Assembly (NCBI GenBank): GCA_902602595.1
Contig: CACKRJ010000002.1
Location: 83,003 to 147,002, forward strand
From: an uncultured SAR86 cluster bacterium
GTDB lineage: Bacteria > Pseudomonadota > Gammaproteobacteria > Magnimaribacterales > D2472
Length of the DNA: 64,000 nt
Direction: 5' to 3'
The notes beneath the pieces were generated by a model that had not been told where the DNA came from, made no database searches, and saw nothing but the letters and a program-made list of their open reading frames with translations. Positions 8,401 through 17,495 of the stretch are shown here, in pieces. How positions within the stretch are numbered: position 1 is the first letter of the stretch; the number at the start of each line of letters is the position of its first letter. The translations under genes and the position numbers were made by a program.

Positions 8401-9549
8401 TTATTCACCCTTTAATAATACTGCTGCATTTGGAGTTGCATCGCAAGTTGTTACCAAAGCCAATTTAGCATTTTTAATTTGTACATTAGCCAAGCCACGA
8501 ATTTGTTTAACTCCCTCAGTAACTAAATTCATCCCATGAAGATAAACCTCTGAGAGGCTTCCTCCTGAGGTATTCACAGGAAGGCCACCATCAACATCAA
8601 TCAAACCTTCATTAATTAACTTCAATGCCTCACCCTTTGGACAAAAATCATATGCTTCCAGAGAAAATGGAATCATTGGGGAAAATGCATCATATATTTG
8701 AGCAACATCAACATCTTTAGGGGAATAATCAGATAAGCTCCATAAATTAGAGGCTGTTACATATGAAGAGCTTTCAAGGGGATCGTCGCTATGATAGTGA
8801 GTCATTAGCTGATGATCTCTACTCATTCCTTGTGAATATGAGTGAATGATAGCTGGTATATTATTTAGACTTTCGGCCATTTTTACACTTGTAATAACAA
8901 TCGCAATTGCGCCATCACTCTCTAGACAATTATCAAATAAACAAAGAGGATCTGAAATCATTCTAGCATTCATATAATCACTTAAACTAAGGGATTTGTT
9001 ATGCATTAGAGCACGTTCGTTGGAGTTGGCGTACTTTCTTAAAGCAATAGATACACTTGCAAGATCTTTTCTATCATAATTATATTGATGCATATATCTT
9101 CTCATTAGCATAGAAGATTCATCGACTGGCCTAACCAAACCCGATGGTCTAGACCATTTCCAATGATCAAAGATTTGTTCATTTGTATGAGACCACATTC
9201 TAGAACTAGGATCGCCTCTTTTACGTGATCTCCAAACAACTCCTACATTGGCTACCCCTGAGGCAATTGCCATAGCAACTTGACCAATAGCAGCACAACT
9301 TGCCCCACCTCCATAGGGCGCTTGACTCCAATAGGTTAAATTTCCAAAACCTAAATTTCTTGCAATCTCAAATTCAGGTGTCTCCTCATAGGTAAAACTG
9401 CCTAATGCATCAACTTGATCAGGATTAATACCAGCATCATCCAACGCAATTTTAATTGCTTTACAGGCAAGGTTTAGTTCTGTTGAATCAATTGATTTTG
9501 AGAATTCGGTTTCCCCAATTCCCACTATTGCTGTTTGATCTTTCAGCAT
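8401..9549 (-). CDS. Thiolase-superfamily protein (SCP-x/Ltp2-like lipid-transfer type)
   Basis: This 382-aa thiolase-fold protein has an N-terminal TAIVGIGETEFSKS, a nucleophile-region segment YGGGASCAAIGQVAMAIASG, an Asp/Tyr segment AQIYDAFSPM and a C-terminal SEVYLHGMNLV. The C-terminal Cys-Gly motif of degradative thiolases is not evident; the end reads LVTTCDATPNAAV. That matches the nonspecific lipid-transfer/Ltp2 group, some of which are retro-aldolases and not thiolases. The adjacent DUF35 gene is the partner expected for this group. The reaction is either thiolysis of a 3-ketoacyl-CoA or aldol cleavage releasing a propionyl/acetyl unit; the sequence alone does not decide. Confidence 0.87.
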   Translation of the reverse strand: MLKDQTAIVGIGETEFSKSIDSTELNLACKAIKIALDDAGINPDQVDALGSFTYEETPEFEIARNLGFGNLTYWSQAPYGGGASCAAIGQVAMAIASGVANVGVVWRSRKRGDPSSRMWSHTNEQIFDHWKWSRPSGLVRPVDESSMLMRRYMHQYNYDRKDLASVSIALRKYANSNERALMHNKSLSLSDYMNARMISDPLCLFDNCLESDGAIAIVITSVKMAESLNNIPAIIHSYSQGMSRDHQLMTHYHSDDPLESSSYVTASNLWSLSDYSPKDVDVAQIYDAFSPMIPFSLEAYDFCPKGEALKLINEGLIDVDGGLPVNTSGGSLSEVYLHGMNLVTEGVKQIRGLANVQIKNAKLALVTTCDATPNAAVLLKGE

Positions 9550-9555
9550 AAATAA

Positions 9556-10722
9556 CTATTTAGGTAAATTTAATCTATTGGCAATATTATTTTTTTGAAT
9601 TGCAGATGAGCCACCTAATATCGGCATAGCTAACATATCACGAACATATCTTTCCATATCAAAGTCTCTAACATATCCATAAGCACCTAATATTCTTTGA
9701 CATGTTAAAACTATTTCTAAGGCTGTTTCAGTTACAAAGAGTTTTGACATTGACATTTCAACTGTAGCTGTAACATTTTGATCAGCAAGCCATGCGCCTT
9801 GATATGTCATTAATCTACATGCCTCTAGTTTTGTTTTAACTTCAGCAAGCATATGTCTTACAGATTGGTTATGGCATATAGGTTTACCAAATTGAATTCT
9901 TTCTTGCGAATATTGCCACGCATCATCAACAGCTGCTCTTGCAATACCTAATGCCATTGCTGAGACCTCAATTTTCTCTACATCTAAGCCTGTGCTTACA
10001 ATCTTGCTCCATCCATTATTCCAACCCTCTTCTCCTCCTATTACATTATCAAAAGGTATTTTTACATCATTAAAAGTTACATCACAGGTGCCTCCAACAC
10101 CCTTTTGTCCAAGAGTTTGTTGGGGTTCTATTATTATTCCATCAGATTTAGGGGGTATTAATACTAAAGAAAGATTTCTGTATCTATCTTCCTCTGGCCC
10201 AGATTTAACAATTGTATAAATATAGTCTGTAACATTTGGTCCAGAGCACCACCGTTTAGTTCCATTGATCACAACTTTATCGCCATCTCTAACAGCTTTA
10301 GTTTTAACACTAGCTACATCTGCTCCAACATCAGGTTCACTAATTCCATATGAGAATAACAGATTACCTTTTGCAACTTCTGGAAGAAATTTTTGTTTTT
10401 GCTCTTCACTAGCAACTTCAGAAATGTTCAGTCCTGCATAACATGCACAAAAAATATACCCTGAAGCAATACCAAGGCTTCTAGTGCATAGCTCTTCAAT
10501 TGTAGCTATTGTTGCCATTACGTCTCTGCCTGAGCCGCCATATTCTGAAGGAACCGTTACGGAGGTAACTCCTAATTCACATAATTTATCAAAAACATCT
10601 CTTGGAAAATAATCATCCTTATCCCATTGATTCACTTTATCTCTAGGCATTTCCTTTTCAATAAATTGCCTAAGAGTATGTCTTAACATAGTGATATGTT
10701 CTGGCTCTTGAAATGCATTCAT
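9556..10722 (-). CDS. Acyl-CoA dehydrogenase
   Basis: This 388-aa dehydrogenase has complete motifs: VPSEYGGSGRDVM, the loop YGISEPDVGADVASVK, KRWCSGPNVTDYIYT, the helix SQERIQFGKPICHNQSVRHM and C-terminal ILGAYGYVRDFDMERYVRD. A glutamate in GLDVEKIEVSA is at the isovaleryl/long-chain type catalytic-base position. The MCAD-type position is Leu (ILGGSSAIQ). It overlaps the following SDR gene by 4 nt and precedes the thiolase by 6 nt in the transcript, so the run covers every step of a beta-oxidation cycle. Substrate chain type is unknown. Confidence 0.92.
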   Translation of the reverse strand: MNAFQEPEHITMLRHTLRQFIEKEMPRDKVNQWDKDDYFPRDVFDKLCELGVTSVTVPSEYGGSGRDVMATIATIEELCTRSLGIASGYIFCACYAGLNISEVASEEQKQKFLPEVAKGNLLFSYGISEPDVGADVASVKTKAVRDGDKVVINGTKRWCSGPNVTDYIYTIVKSGPEEDRYRNLSLVLIPPKSDGIIIEPQQTLGQKGVGGTCDVTFNDVKIPFDNVIGGEEGWNNGWSKIVSTGLDVEKIEVSAMALGIARAAVDDAWQYSQERIQFGKPICHNQSVRHMLAEVKTKLEACRLMTYQGAWLADQNVTATVEMSMSKLFVTETALEIVLTCQRILGAYGYVRDFDMERYVRDMLAMPILGGSSAIQKNNIANRLNLPK

Positions 10723-11423
10723 GTTTCTTGAATGCCTAGATTTGCATGAATTACAGAACCATTAACAACAGAATTATTTGCGCAGAAAAATAATGTCTTA
10801 GCTATTTCCTCTGAAGTAATTAATCTATTTTCACTTAAAGTAGAAGCCATAACTTTTAAGGCTTCCTGATTACCTTGGACATATTCAACCAACATTTCTG
10901 TTTCAGTGGCTCCTGGACATATACATGCTGTATGAATAAATCTTCCAAATAAGTCCTGACATGTACTTCTCATGAGACCTATCATCCCATGTTTTGTCAT
11001 TACGTATGATGACATATGTGGAACTGCTTTTTCAGATAAGGTTGAGCCTACATAGAGAATCGATGAACCTTTATTCATGAATGGAATAGTAATTTTATTT
11101 AAAATTGAAGGACTCACTAAGTTAACTTCTATTACCTCTCTTAAGTCATTATTGTTAAATGATTCAACTGTGTCACTTTGCATCTTACTTGCATTATGTA
11201 TGAGGCAAATTTTATCAGCTGATGAAAGGAGGTCTTTAAAATTTGATTCTAATGATTTTTGCCAATTTGAAGTCGATAAATCAACCTCAAAATGTATTGC
11301 TTTATCTAAATTTATACTTGATCTTGAAAGATTAATAATTTCAAAACCATCATCTTTAAAAATTTTTGCTGTAGCAAATCCTATTCCACTGCTTCCACCA
11401 GTAATAATAAGAAATTTTTTCAA
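10719..11423 (-). CDS. Short-chain dehydrogenase/reductase (TTG start)
   Basis: This NAD(P)-dependent SDR begins KKFLIITGGSSGIGFATAK, with the glycine-rich nucleotide loop. It has IHNAS at the NNAG position and a catalytic YVMTKHG (Tyr-x3-Lys), then CICPGATETEM. I start it at TTG 11423, which is 13 nt after the stop of the preceding crotonase and has AAGGTGG about 5 nt upstream. The longer reading would overlap the crotonase by 38 nt and add residues unlike the family. In the operon it would oxidise the 3-hydroxyacyl-CoA made by the crotonase, although SDRs of this type also act on ring hydroxyls. Confidence 0.85.
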   Translation of the reverse strand: MKKFLIITGGSSGIGFATAKIFKDDGFEIINLSRSSINLDKAIHFEVDLSTSNWQKSLESNFKDLLSSADKICLIHNASKMQSDTVESFNNNDLREVIEVNLVSPSILNKITIPFMNKGSSILYVGSTLSEKAVPHMSSYVMTKHGMIGLMRSTCQDLFGRFIHTACICPGATETEMLVEYVQGNQEALKVMASTLSENRLITSEEIAKTLFFCANNSVVNGSVIHANLGIQET

Positions 11424-11436
11424 AGAACCACCTTGA

Positions 11437-12231
11437 TTATTTTTGTTTAAATTTAGGAGTTTCTTTTTTTGCAAAGGCTTCTAGTGCAATTTTATGATCT
11501 TCCATTAATTGAGTAACATTTTCAAAAGCTGCTGCTCTATCTATTATTGAATTAGCCATAACTTTCAAACCAGCGTTAATAGAAGTTTTAGTCCAGCGAA
11601 TAGAATATTTAGCTCCATCACGAAGCTTTTCAGCTAAAGCTTGGACTTCTTGATCAATTTTATCCTCTTCAATGACTTCTGCGATAAGTCCCATACTAAG
11701 CGCATCACCTGCTTTAATCATCTCACCCGTTAAAAGGTACTTCTTAGCTCGTGCGAAACCTATAAGCTGTGGCCATATAACACAACCACCATCACCTGCA
11801 ACTAGTCCAACTGAGACATGAGGATCTGCAAATTTTGATCTTGGGGTAGCATATACAAAATCACAAAAAAGAGCCAAAGAACAACCTAGACCAACAGCTG
11901 GGCCATTTACTTTGGCAATAATTGGTTTCTCCATATCCAACATGGCATTTTGAATCTTTCTATCATGATTTATATGATATGCAGTTGCTACAGGATCGCC
12001 ATGAACTCCCAGTAACCATTTTAAATCCCCGCCGGCACAAAATGATTTGCCTGCTCCTGTAAGAATAACGATATCAACCTCATCATCATATTCAGCATCA
12101 ATGAATATAGTTGAAAAATCAGCATGTAGTTGCTCATTAACAGCATTCATATCATTTGGGCGATTGATAGTAATGGTTAAAATCTTATTTTCTTTAGTTA
12201 TTTTAAGTTCTTTATATTTTGAATAATCCAT
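11437..12231 (-). CDS. Enoyl-CoA hydratase/isomerase family protein
   Basis: This is a crotonase of 264 aa. It shows ILTITINRPNDMNAVNEQ, the oxyanion segment SFCAGGDLKWLLG and GPAVGLGCSLALFCD. At the second catalytic site it has FADPHVSVGLVAGDGG instead of a Pro-Glu-Ile-type motif, and the first hydratase glutamate is Ser. The Asp-x-His-Val pattern is shared with the crotonase at 2049-2843. It lies between the acyl-CoA ligase and the SDR in one operon, so hydration or isomerisation of an enoyl-CoA is the natural assignment. The altered acid residues leave other crotonase chemistry open. Confidence 0.87.
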   Translation of the reverse strand: MDYSKYKELKITKENKILTITINRPNDMNAVNEQLHADFSTIFIDAEYDDEVDIVILTGAGKSFCAGGDLKWLLGVHGDPVATAYHINHDRKIQNAMLDMEKPIIAKVNGPAVGLGCSLALFCDFVYATPRSKFADPHVSVGLVAGDGGCVIWPQLIGFARAKKYLLTGEMIKAGDALSMGLIAEVIEEDKIDQEVQALAEKLRDGAKYSIRWTKTSINAGLKVMANSIIDRAAAFENVTQLMEDHKIALEAFAKKETPKFKQK

Positions 12232-12263
12232 AAAATTAATTATAAACAGCTTCGTAGAAATTA

Positions 12264-13877
12264 CTAATCAAGATTTAAATCCTGAATGTATTTCTCTTGT
12301 AATTTGTATTTTTGTATTTTTCCTGACGGAGTTATTGGAAAAGAATCAACAAAAAAAATGTATTTTGGAACCTTCCATCTTGATATTCTCTCTTTACACC
12401 AGTTTCGTAGCTCATCAGGGTTATTTAGTTTTGTTGCATCTACCCTAGCAACTGCGCAGCATTCCTCATCATATTTTTTATCGGGAAGGCCAATAACAGC
12501 TACCTCTAATACTCCGGGATGTTCAAGTAAGTAATTTTCTATCTCTATTGGATAAAGATTTTCTCCTCCTCGAATTATCATCTCTTTTGCTCGCCCAACT
12601 ATATTTATATAACCCTCTTCATTCATAGTAGCCAGATCTCCAGTTGGAAACCAACCATCATCATTTATTCCAGAGCTTCCATCAGGTAAATTACCATATC
12701 CTTTCATAAGCCCAGGACCTTTATATAGCAATTCACCTGGCGTATTATTTTCAACAATTTCATTATTTTTATCTACAACTCTCAAGGAAACGCCTGGTAG
12801 TGCAAGTCCAGCAATGGCTTTTAATTCAGGAGGATCACTTGGAAGTGCAGTAGAAGTTAATCCACATGTTTCTGTCATACCATAGCCATTGATAACATCT
12901 GCTTCAAACTCTTCAGAGAATTTTTTTAAAAGCTCAAGTGGTGGATTGGATCCGCCTACTATTAGGCATTTTAAACTGCTCAAATCATATTCATGAAAAT
13001 TGGGAACTTCTAACATTGCTGTTAATAAAACAGGAGCTCCTATAAATACTGAGCATTTTTCATTTTGAAGGATATTTAGTGTGACATCTGGTTTAAAAAT
13101 ATATAAAGGTAACGAAACAGCTCCGGTTGCTGCGGCTCCTAGTGTCATACAAGCTGAGCCACCTATATGAAAGAGTGGAAAACCGTGACAAACTCTTTGA
13201 TTTGATTTTATTTGCCAACGGACATGGCTATTTTTTGAAGATGTAATTAATGCTTGATGGGTCATCTGAGCAGCCTTTGGTAGTCCAGTTGTCCCAGAGG
13301 TATACTGAATCATAAAAATATCATTTGGATCAACTATTGGCAGTGAAGAATTTGAGGCTTCCCCTTTTTTTATAAGACTTTTTAAACCCTCATTAAATGA
13401 ATAGCTGTGCTTTAGAGATGAAATTTTATTTCTTATTGTATTGATTACATCTAGACATTTAATATCGCCTATAGCTTCAGCATGAACTATGGCTACTGCC
13501 GAAACTGTATTTAAAGCAAAAATTAATTCTTGTTCTTTGTAAAGTGGGTTTAAAGTGACGATTCGCAGACCTGCTTTAGCCAAAGCATATTCAGTAAGAA
13601 TCCATTCAGGATGGTTGGGACCCCATACACCAACTGTATCGCCTTGATTAAATCCAGCATCAATAAAAGCTTTAGCAAGATTAGTAGACATTTCATTAAG
13701 ATGTTTATAAGTCCATCTAACATCTTCAACATCAGGTTGATTTGAATAAACTAATGCTTCAGTTTCTGGAAATTTTGCAGCAGTTGATTCAATGAGTTCA
13801 CCTAAGCTAATAGACATAAGTTCAGAATCATCTAAATGGTCAACCCATTCAGATAAATTTAAATTTGGTTTAGACAT
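12264..13877 (-). CDS. Acyl-CoA synthetase (AMP-binding, FadD-like)
   Basis: This ANL-superfamily ligase of 537 aa activates a carboxylic acid to its CoA thioester through an acyl-adenylate. Signatures are the P-loop-like IQYTSGTTGLPKAAQMTH, GYGMTETCGL, the hinge region GWFPTGDLATMNEEGYI, the A8 motif GRAKEMIIRGGENLYPIEIE and the catalytic Lys in PSGKIQKYKL. Length and motif order fit medium/long-chain or steroid-carboxylate ligases. It is the second gene of the reverse-strand operon 6760-14172 and would supply the CoA ester for the dehydrogenase-crotonase-SDR-thiolase series that follows. Confidence 0.94.
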   Translation of the reverse strand: MSKPNLNLSEWVDHLDDSELMSISLGELIESTAAKFPETEALVYSNQPDVEDVRWTYKHLNEMSTNLAKAFIDAGFNQGDTVGVWGPNHPEWILTEYALAKAGLRIVTLNPLYKEQELIFALNTVSAVAIVHAEAIGDIKCLDVINTIRNKISSLKHSYSFNEGLKSLIKKGEASNSSLPIVDPNDIFMIQYTSGTTGLPKAAQMTHQALITSSKNSHVRWQIKSNQRVCHGFPLFHIGGSACMTLGAAATGAVSLPLYIFKPDVTLNILQNEKCSVFIGAPVLLTAMLEVPNFHEYDLSSLKCLIVGGSNPPLELLKKFSEEFEADVINGYGMTETCGLTSTALPSDPPELKAIAGLALPGVSLRVVDKNNEIVENNTPGELLYKGPGLMKGYGNLPDGSSGINDDGWFPTGDLATMNEEGYINIVGRAKEMIIRGGENLYPIEIENYLLEHPGVLEVAVIGLPDKKYDEECCAVARVDATKLNNPDELRNWCKERISRWKVPKYIFFVDSFPITPSGKIQKYKLQEKYIQDLNLD

Positions 13878-13881
13878 TAAT

Positions 13882-14172
13882 TTATGTTCCTCCGGGAATT
13901 ATAAATATTTCAGATCTGCCACCTGAATTTCTTAAATCTTTTAAAGGTTTATATTTTGGATCTTCATACCATTGTTGTGCAGAAGATAAATCAGGAAATT
14001 CTAAAAGAACATATGCTGAAGGTTGCTTATTGCCTTCTCGCATATCAGGTTTAACTCCAGATGCTAGATATTTACCACCATGCTCATTTATTAATCTAGC
14101 TGTGGCAGGATAATATTCCTCATACCATTCCCAATTATTAATGTATAACAAACCTAAAACATAAGCCTTCAT
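13882..14172 (-). CDS. DUF1330 family protein
   Basis: This 96-aa protein of the DUF1330 ferredoxin-like (dimeric alpha-beta barrel) group begins KAYVLGLLYINNWEWYEEY and contains GGKYLASGVKPD, VLLEFPDLSSAQQWYED and a C-terminal EIFIIPGG. Function is not established for the family, and no catalytic residue can be pointed out. It is the first gene of the operon, 4 nt before the acyl-CoA ligase, and is divergent from the second DUF35 gene. Such small barrels often accompany acyl-CoA or aromatic degradation genes; a role here is guilt by association only. Confidence 0.8.
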   Translation of the reverse strand: MKAYVLGLLYINNWEWYEEYYPATARLINEHGGKYLASGVKPDMREGNKQPSAYVLLEFPDLSSAQQWYEDPKYKPLKDLRNSGGRSEIFIIPGGT

Positions 14173-14241
14173 TTGATGCCCCTATTCAGATTAGTTAATA
14201 TAAAATCAACTAATATTCAATTTTTAAACATAAAAACAAAT

Positions 14242-14664
14242 ATGTCCAATCAGAATAAAGATATTTATACAGCTGCATCCTATGTCAAAAGAGATGCCAA
14301 AGATAACTTTTATCTATCAGGATTAAAGTGCATTAAATGCAATGCAATTTTTTTAGACCAAAGAACTGTCTGTGCAAATTGCTTTTCAAAAAATCAATTT
14401 AATGAAATTAAATTATCAAATACTGGTACCTTATATTCTTATTCAATTGTCCATAGATCATTTCCAGGAATAGAAGTTCCGTATGTTTCAGCAATTGTTG
14501 ATCTGGATGGAGGTGGGACAGTTAAAGGAAATTTAATTAATATTGAGTCTAAGCCCTCAAAAATAAAATTTGATATGAAAGTTAAAACTGTCTTTAAGGA
14601 TGCCTTGGGAAGAAAGGATAAAGAAGGAAACTCATATGTAAGTTATTTTTTTGAGCCACTTTAA
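14242..14664 (+). CDS. DUF35 zinc-ribbon/OB-fold protein
   Basis: This is a second, solitary DUF35 protein of about 140 aa, started at the ATG at 14242 (MSNQNKDIYTAASYVK). An in-frame ATG at 14173 abuts the divergent gene and would add an uncharacteristic basic leader. The zinc ribbon is CIKCNAIFLDQRTVCANC, followed by an OB-fold (GTLYSYSIVHRSFPG, VPYVSAIVDLDGG). No thiolase is adjacent on this strand, so its partner must be encoded elsewhere or be the thiolase at 8401-9549. It stands alone between the DUF1330 gene and a convergent cyclase gene. Confidence 0.78.
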   Translation: MSNQNKDIYTAASYVKRDAKDNFYLSGLKCIKCNAIFLDQRTVCANCFSKNQFNEIKLSNTGTLYSYSIVHRSFPGIEVPYVSAIVDLDGGGTVKGNLINIESKPSKIKFDMKVKTVFKDALGRKDKEGNSYVSYFFEPL

Positions 14665-14675
14665 CTTATATGAAG

Positions 14676-15692
14676 TTATAAGGTTGAAGGACCAATAGCA
14701 ACCGGTCTAATCGATGATGCTGAGCTTCCCTTAACCATTAAGGGTAATATCATTACACATGATATATCCACCGCATCATCTGATAATTTTTTAAGATTAA
14801 AATTTTCAAGCGTATGGATACCGGCCTGAGTTAAAAAATAATGATGAACAGGAAATGCCATATTTGCAGGTGTCCCCTCTGGAGCAGGGATAGGATTATT
14901 TGGATCAGATAAAGCATCTACAAACGGAGTATCTAAACCAACAGCGACAACTTTTTTCGATGCGAGATATTCAGCTAATGAGTATGAAATACCCGGAGCC
15001 ATTGAGTAATATAGTTTTAGTTCATCAGGATCCTGATAGTTATCACTCCAACCTGTATAAATCAGTACAACATCTCCTGGCAATATACCTCTAGATTTTA
15101 AAGTTGATGATTCAATTGATTTTTTAATATCGTTAATAGACACATATTCACCAGCCGACATAGACTCTCCATCATAAGCATATTTCTTTACATTAATTAA
15201 TATTGCAGTAGTGATGATAGGAGGAACAGTTTCCATGCCAAGTTTTAGTAATGGCGATTCATTTGTTGGCTTTACCTCATTACCTTTCAAGCCACCAAAA
15301 AAAGTTACCTTTGATATGTCTAATTCACTTTCTCCATCCCAGGGTTCATCTAAATGACCAAAATGCCCCAATGCATCCATTTGCGTACCTTGATTCCCGT
15401 CATTAACATTCTCATTCAATACATCCATAGTAAAAATTTGAACAGTGTTGGGCATTGCAGATGCTGGCAAGAATTTTGGTTCATACTCACCTGCAAATGG
15501 TGATAAAGGCATAGATTTAGTTCTTAAGTATGATAATTCATAGCTCTCTGATTTAGGGTTAGAAATTAGATCTGAGCATCTTGACCATGTTTCAGGACCT
15601 AAGAAGTTTGTCATTCCTCTTTGAGAAGACAGTTCTGATGAATATAGACTTGTTGAATAAAGAAGGGTTATTAATAAAGTAAATTTTAACAT
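14676..15692 (-). CDS. Secreted cyclase-family hydrolase (kynurenine-formamidase-like, PF04199 type)
   Basis: This 338-aa protein has an apparent N-terminal signal peptide (MLKFTLLITLLYSTSLYS, cleavage near residue 18-20). The mature part has the metal-binding cyclase motif in GTQMDALGHFGHLDEPWDG, and downstream LPGDVVLIYTGWSD and VVAVGLDTPFVDAL. The family hydrolyses amides, lactones or cyclic substrates using a divalent metal; the first His of the usual HxGTHxD motif is less clear here. It follows the lipoprotein gene at 15695 by 2 nt in the same transcript. Substrate is unknown and the location is probably periplasmic. Confidence 0.8.
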   Translation of the reverse strand: MLKFTLLITLLYSTSLYSSELSSQRGMTNFLGPETWSRCSDLISNPKSESYELSYLRTKSMPLSPFAGEYEPKFLPASAMPNTVQIFTMDVLNENVNDGNQGTQMDALGHFGHLDEPWDGESELDISKVTFFGGLKGNEVKPTNESPLLKLGMETVPPIITTAILINVKKYAYDGESMSAGEYVSINDIKKSIESSTLKSRGILPGDVVLIYTGWSDNYQDPDELKLYYSMAPGISYSLAEYLASKKVVAVGLDTPFVDALSDPNNPIPAPEGTPANMAFPVHHYFLTQAGIHTLENFNLKKLSDDAVDISCVMILPLMVKGSSASSIRPVAIGPSTL

Positions 15693-15694
15693 GC

Positions 15695-17362
15695 TTAATA
15701 AATTATAGATGATTTAAGCTCAACATCTGACATCTGCCAGATTTCTTGATGTTTTATTAATGCTTCATTAGATAATTCGTTATTATCTAGAGCTTCATAG
15801 GCTTTGTAGAGTCCATAGTATGACCAACCATTCCTCGGATAATCTTTTAAATCTTGATTAAAAACACTTACTGCTTCTTCAAAATCTTTGTTAAGTAATA
15901 AAGCATGTCCCAATGATTGTCTAGTTGGGTAGTACCAAAATTCAGGCTCTCTATATGGCAGAGCATCTTGCGTTTCTACAGCAATCTTAAAATGCATGAT
16001 TGATGCATCTATATTCATATTGGCTAATTCAATTTGACCCATCGCAAGATGATTTGCAATTTCAAGCAATTTATCTGATGGCTGCCCAGCTTTTATGATA
16101 ACTTTAATCTCCGGAGAATCCTTTAGCGGTAATATTTTTACTTGTTCTTTTATTGCGTTCTCAATATCGCCTGTAGATGCAAATGCAATACTTCTAGCAT
16201 AGTGATACAAGCCTAAAGAAAATTTGAATTCCTCTATCGGTTTCTCATATGCCAGAATTTCATCCCATTTAGCAAATCTTACATACGAAAGCAGAGGGAT
16301 AGTATGAAAGAACTCTAAAAATGGAATTTGTTTAATTTGCTCTATGCGAACATATTTAGAAACTTTCAATGCTGATTCTATTGATAGCTCACTTCGACCT
16401 TCCATAGTTGATGCAGCCCATAAAAAATGAATATTATGAGGATAATACAGGGCAGGATAGAAGCCTTGAGCATTACATTGAGCAATATAATCTTCATCAA
16501 CTTTTGCAGCTTCGATATTTACAAGTGATGCATCATGATATCTTCCTATTCGCCAATAAATGTGAGCAGGCATATGAACAAGATGCCCTGCTCCAGGAAC
16601 TAGTTTTCCTAGTCGATCAGCAGGGCCTTCAGCCCTGCCTGGATTTGAAGAAGCCTCCACAGCATGAATATATAAATGTATAGCAAGAGGATGGTTTGGA
16701 TTTTTTGCTAATACATTCTCAAGGCTATCAATGACTTTAATAGTATCTGGTTTTGGATCACCGTCTTCAGCCCAGTAATTCCAGGGCATTGTATTCATCA
16801 AAGCTTCAGCAAACAATGATGCTGCATCATTATCATCTGGAAAGTTCTTTGACAATTTTTCCATTGCATTTGCATATGCGATATCTAAAGGGTCTCGATT
16901 TGATTTTGGATTTCCATCATATCTGGATGATAAAGCTGATATGTATGCCTGCTCTTTTTTAGAGACTGTTTTGGATAATGAAATAGCTTTATTAATTGCG
17001 TTAAATGCTGCGATTCTGTTTTCAGGAGCCATGATAACTTTTCCATCACTATTTACGTTTATATTTGGTCCCAATGCTAATGCTTCACCCCAATAGCACA
17101 TTGCACAATTTGGATCTAAGTTTTGTGCTGCTTTAAAACTCCTTATAGATTCAGCATGATTAAATGCAAATGCCATAATCATTCCTTGATCAAAATATTT
17201 TTGGACTCCTTCAACTGACGTGGTAATCGGGTGAGAATGATCACCAAGACCGGCAAGTAATGGCGCCCCAGCCTTGTTAATAAAACTATTATTTGAATCG
17301 CTTGAACAAGCTGTGATGAGGATAATAAAAATAAACGTTTTAAGATTAATAGTATTTTTCAT
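15695..17362 (-). CDS. TPR-repeat lipoprotein of unknown function
   Basis: This 555-aa protein has a lipoprotein signal (FIFIILITACSSD, lipobox LITAC), which suggests attachment to the outer or inner membrane. The mature region starts LGDHSHPITTSVEGVQKYFD and contains helical repeat units resembling tetratricopeptide repeats, for example AFNHAESIRSFKAAQNLDP and CAMCYWGEALALGPN. The Cys-x2-Cys is not followed by His, so it is not a haem c site. Many copies of this family occur in marine and environmental bacteria without a known role. It is probably co-transcribed with the cyclase-family gene. Confidence 0.78.
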   Translation of the reverse strand: MKNTINLKTFIFIILITACSSDSNNSFINKAGAPLLAGLGDHSHPITTSVEGVQKYFDQGMIMAFAFNHAESIRSFKAAQNLDPNCAMCYWGEALALGPNINVNSDGKVIMAPENRIAAFNAINKAISLSKTVSKKEQAYISALSSRYDGNPKSNRDPLDIAYANAMEKLSKNFPDDNDAASLFAEALMNTMPWNYWAEDGDPKPDTIKVIDSLENVLAKNPNHPLAIHLYIHAVEASSNPGRAEGPADRLGKLVPGAGHLVHMPAHIYWRIGRYHDASLVNIEAAKVDEDYIAQCNAQGFYPALYYPHNIHFLWAASTMEGRSELSIESALKVSKYVRIEQIKQIPFLEFFHTIPLLSYVRFAKWDEILAYEKPIEEFKFSLGLYHYARSIAFASTGDIENAIKEQVKILPLKDSPEIKVIIKAGQPSDKLLEIANHLAMGQIELANMNIDASIMHFKIAVETQDALPYREPEFWYYPTRQSLGHALLLNKDFEEAVSVFNQDLKDYPRNGWSYYGLYKAYEALDNNELSNEALIKHQEIWQMSDVELKSSIIY

Positions 17363-17445
17363 AATTGATTCCTAAAATAATAAAGCATACAAAGCTTCGT
17401 GAAAGTATGCTAGATATTAAAACTTTCTAAATTTATTTTTTAGTG

Positions 17446-17490
17446 TAATATTTAAACATACCTCAATCATGAGGTGTCACGTTTAGGAGA
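17446..17490 (+). promoter_or_regulatory. Promoter -10 candidate, small hairpin and strong ribosome binding site
   Basis: TAATAT at 17446-17451 could be a -10 element; no good -35 was found. A 5-bp hairpin (CCTCA-ATCA-TGAGG, 17461-17474) follows, then AGGAGA at 17485-17490, 5 nt from the ATG at 17496. This is among the strongest Shine-Dalgarno sequences in the window. A further hairpin with 7-bp arms lies at 17384-17411. The arrangement suggests a well-translated single gene. Confidence 0.45.
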
Positions 17491-17495
17491 AATAT

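Noticed and set aside
10719..11474. Longer ATG-type reading of the SDR starting at 11474
   Set aside because: It would overlap the previous gene by 38 nt and add a Lys/Asn-rich leader. TTG 11423 has AAGGTGG at proper spacing and starts at the usual SDR N-terminus.
14660..14680. AT-rich inverted repeat TAACTT...AAGTTA after the second DUF35 gene as a terminator
   Set aside because: Only 6 bp, all but one A/T, and no T run.
15695..17362. CAMCYWG in the TPR lipoprotein as a c-type haem site
   Set aside because: There is no His after the second Cys, so the CxxCH motif is not met.
17384..17411. AGCATAC/GTATGCT hairpin as a terminator for the TPR lipoprotein gene
   Set aside because: It lies upstream of that gene's start, not after its end, and has no T run.
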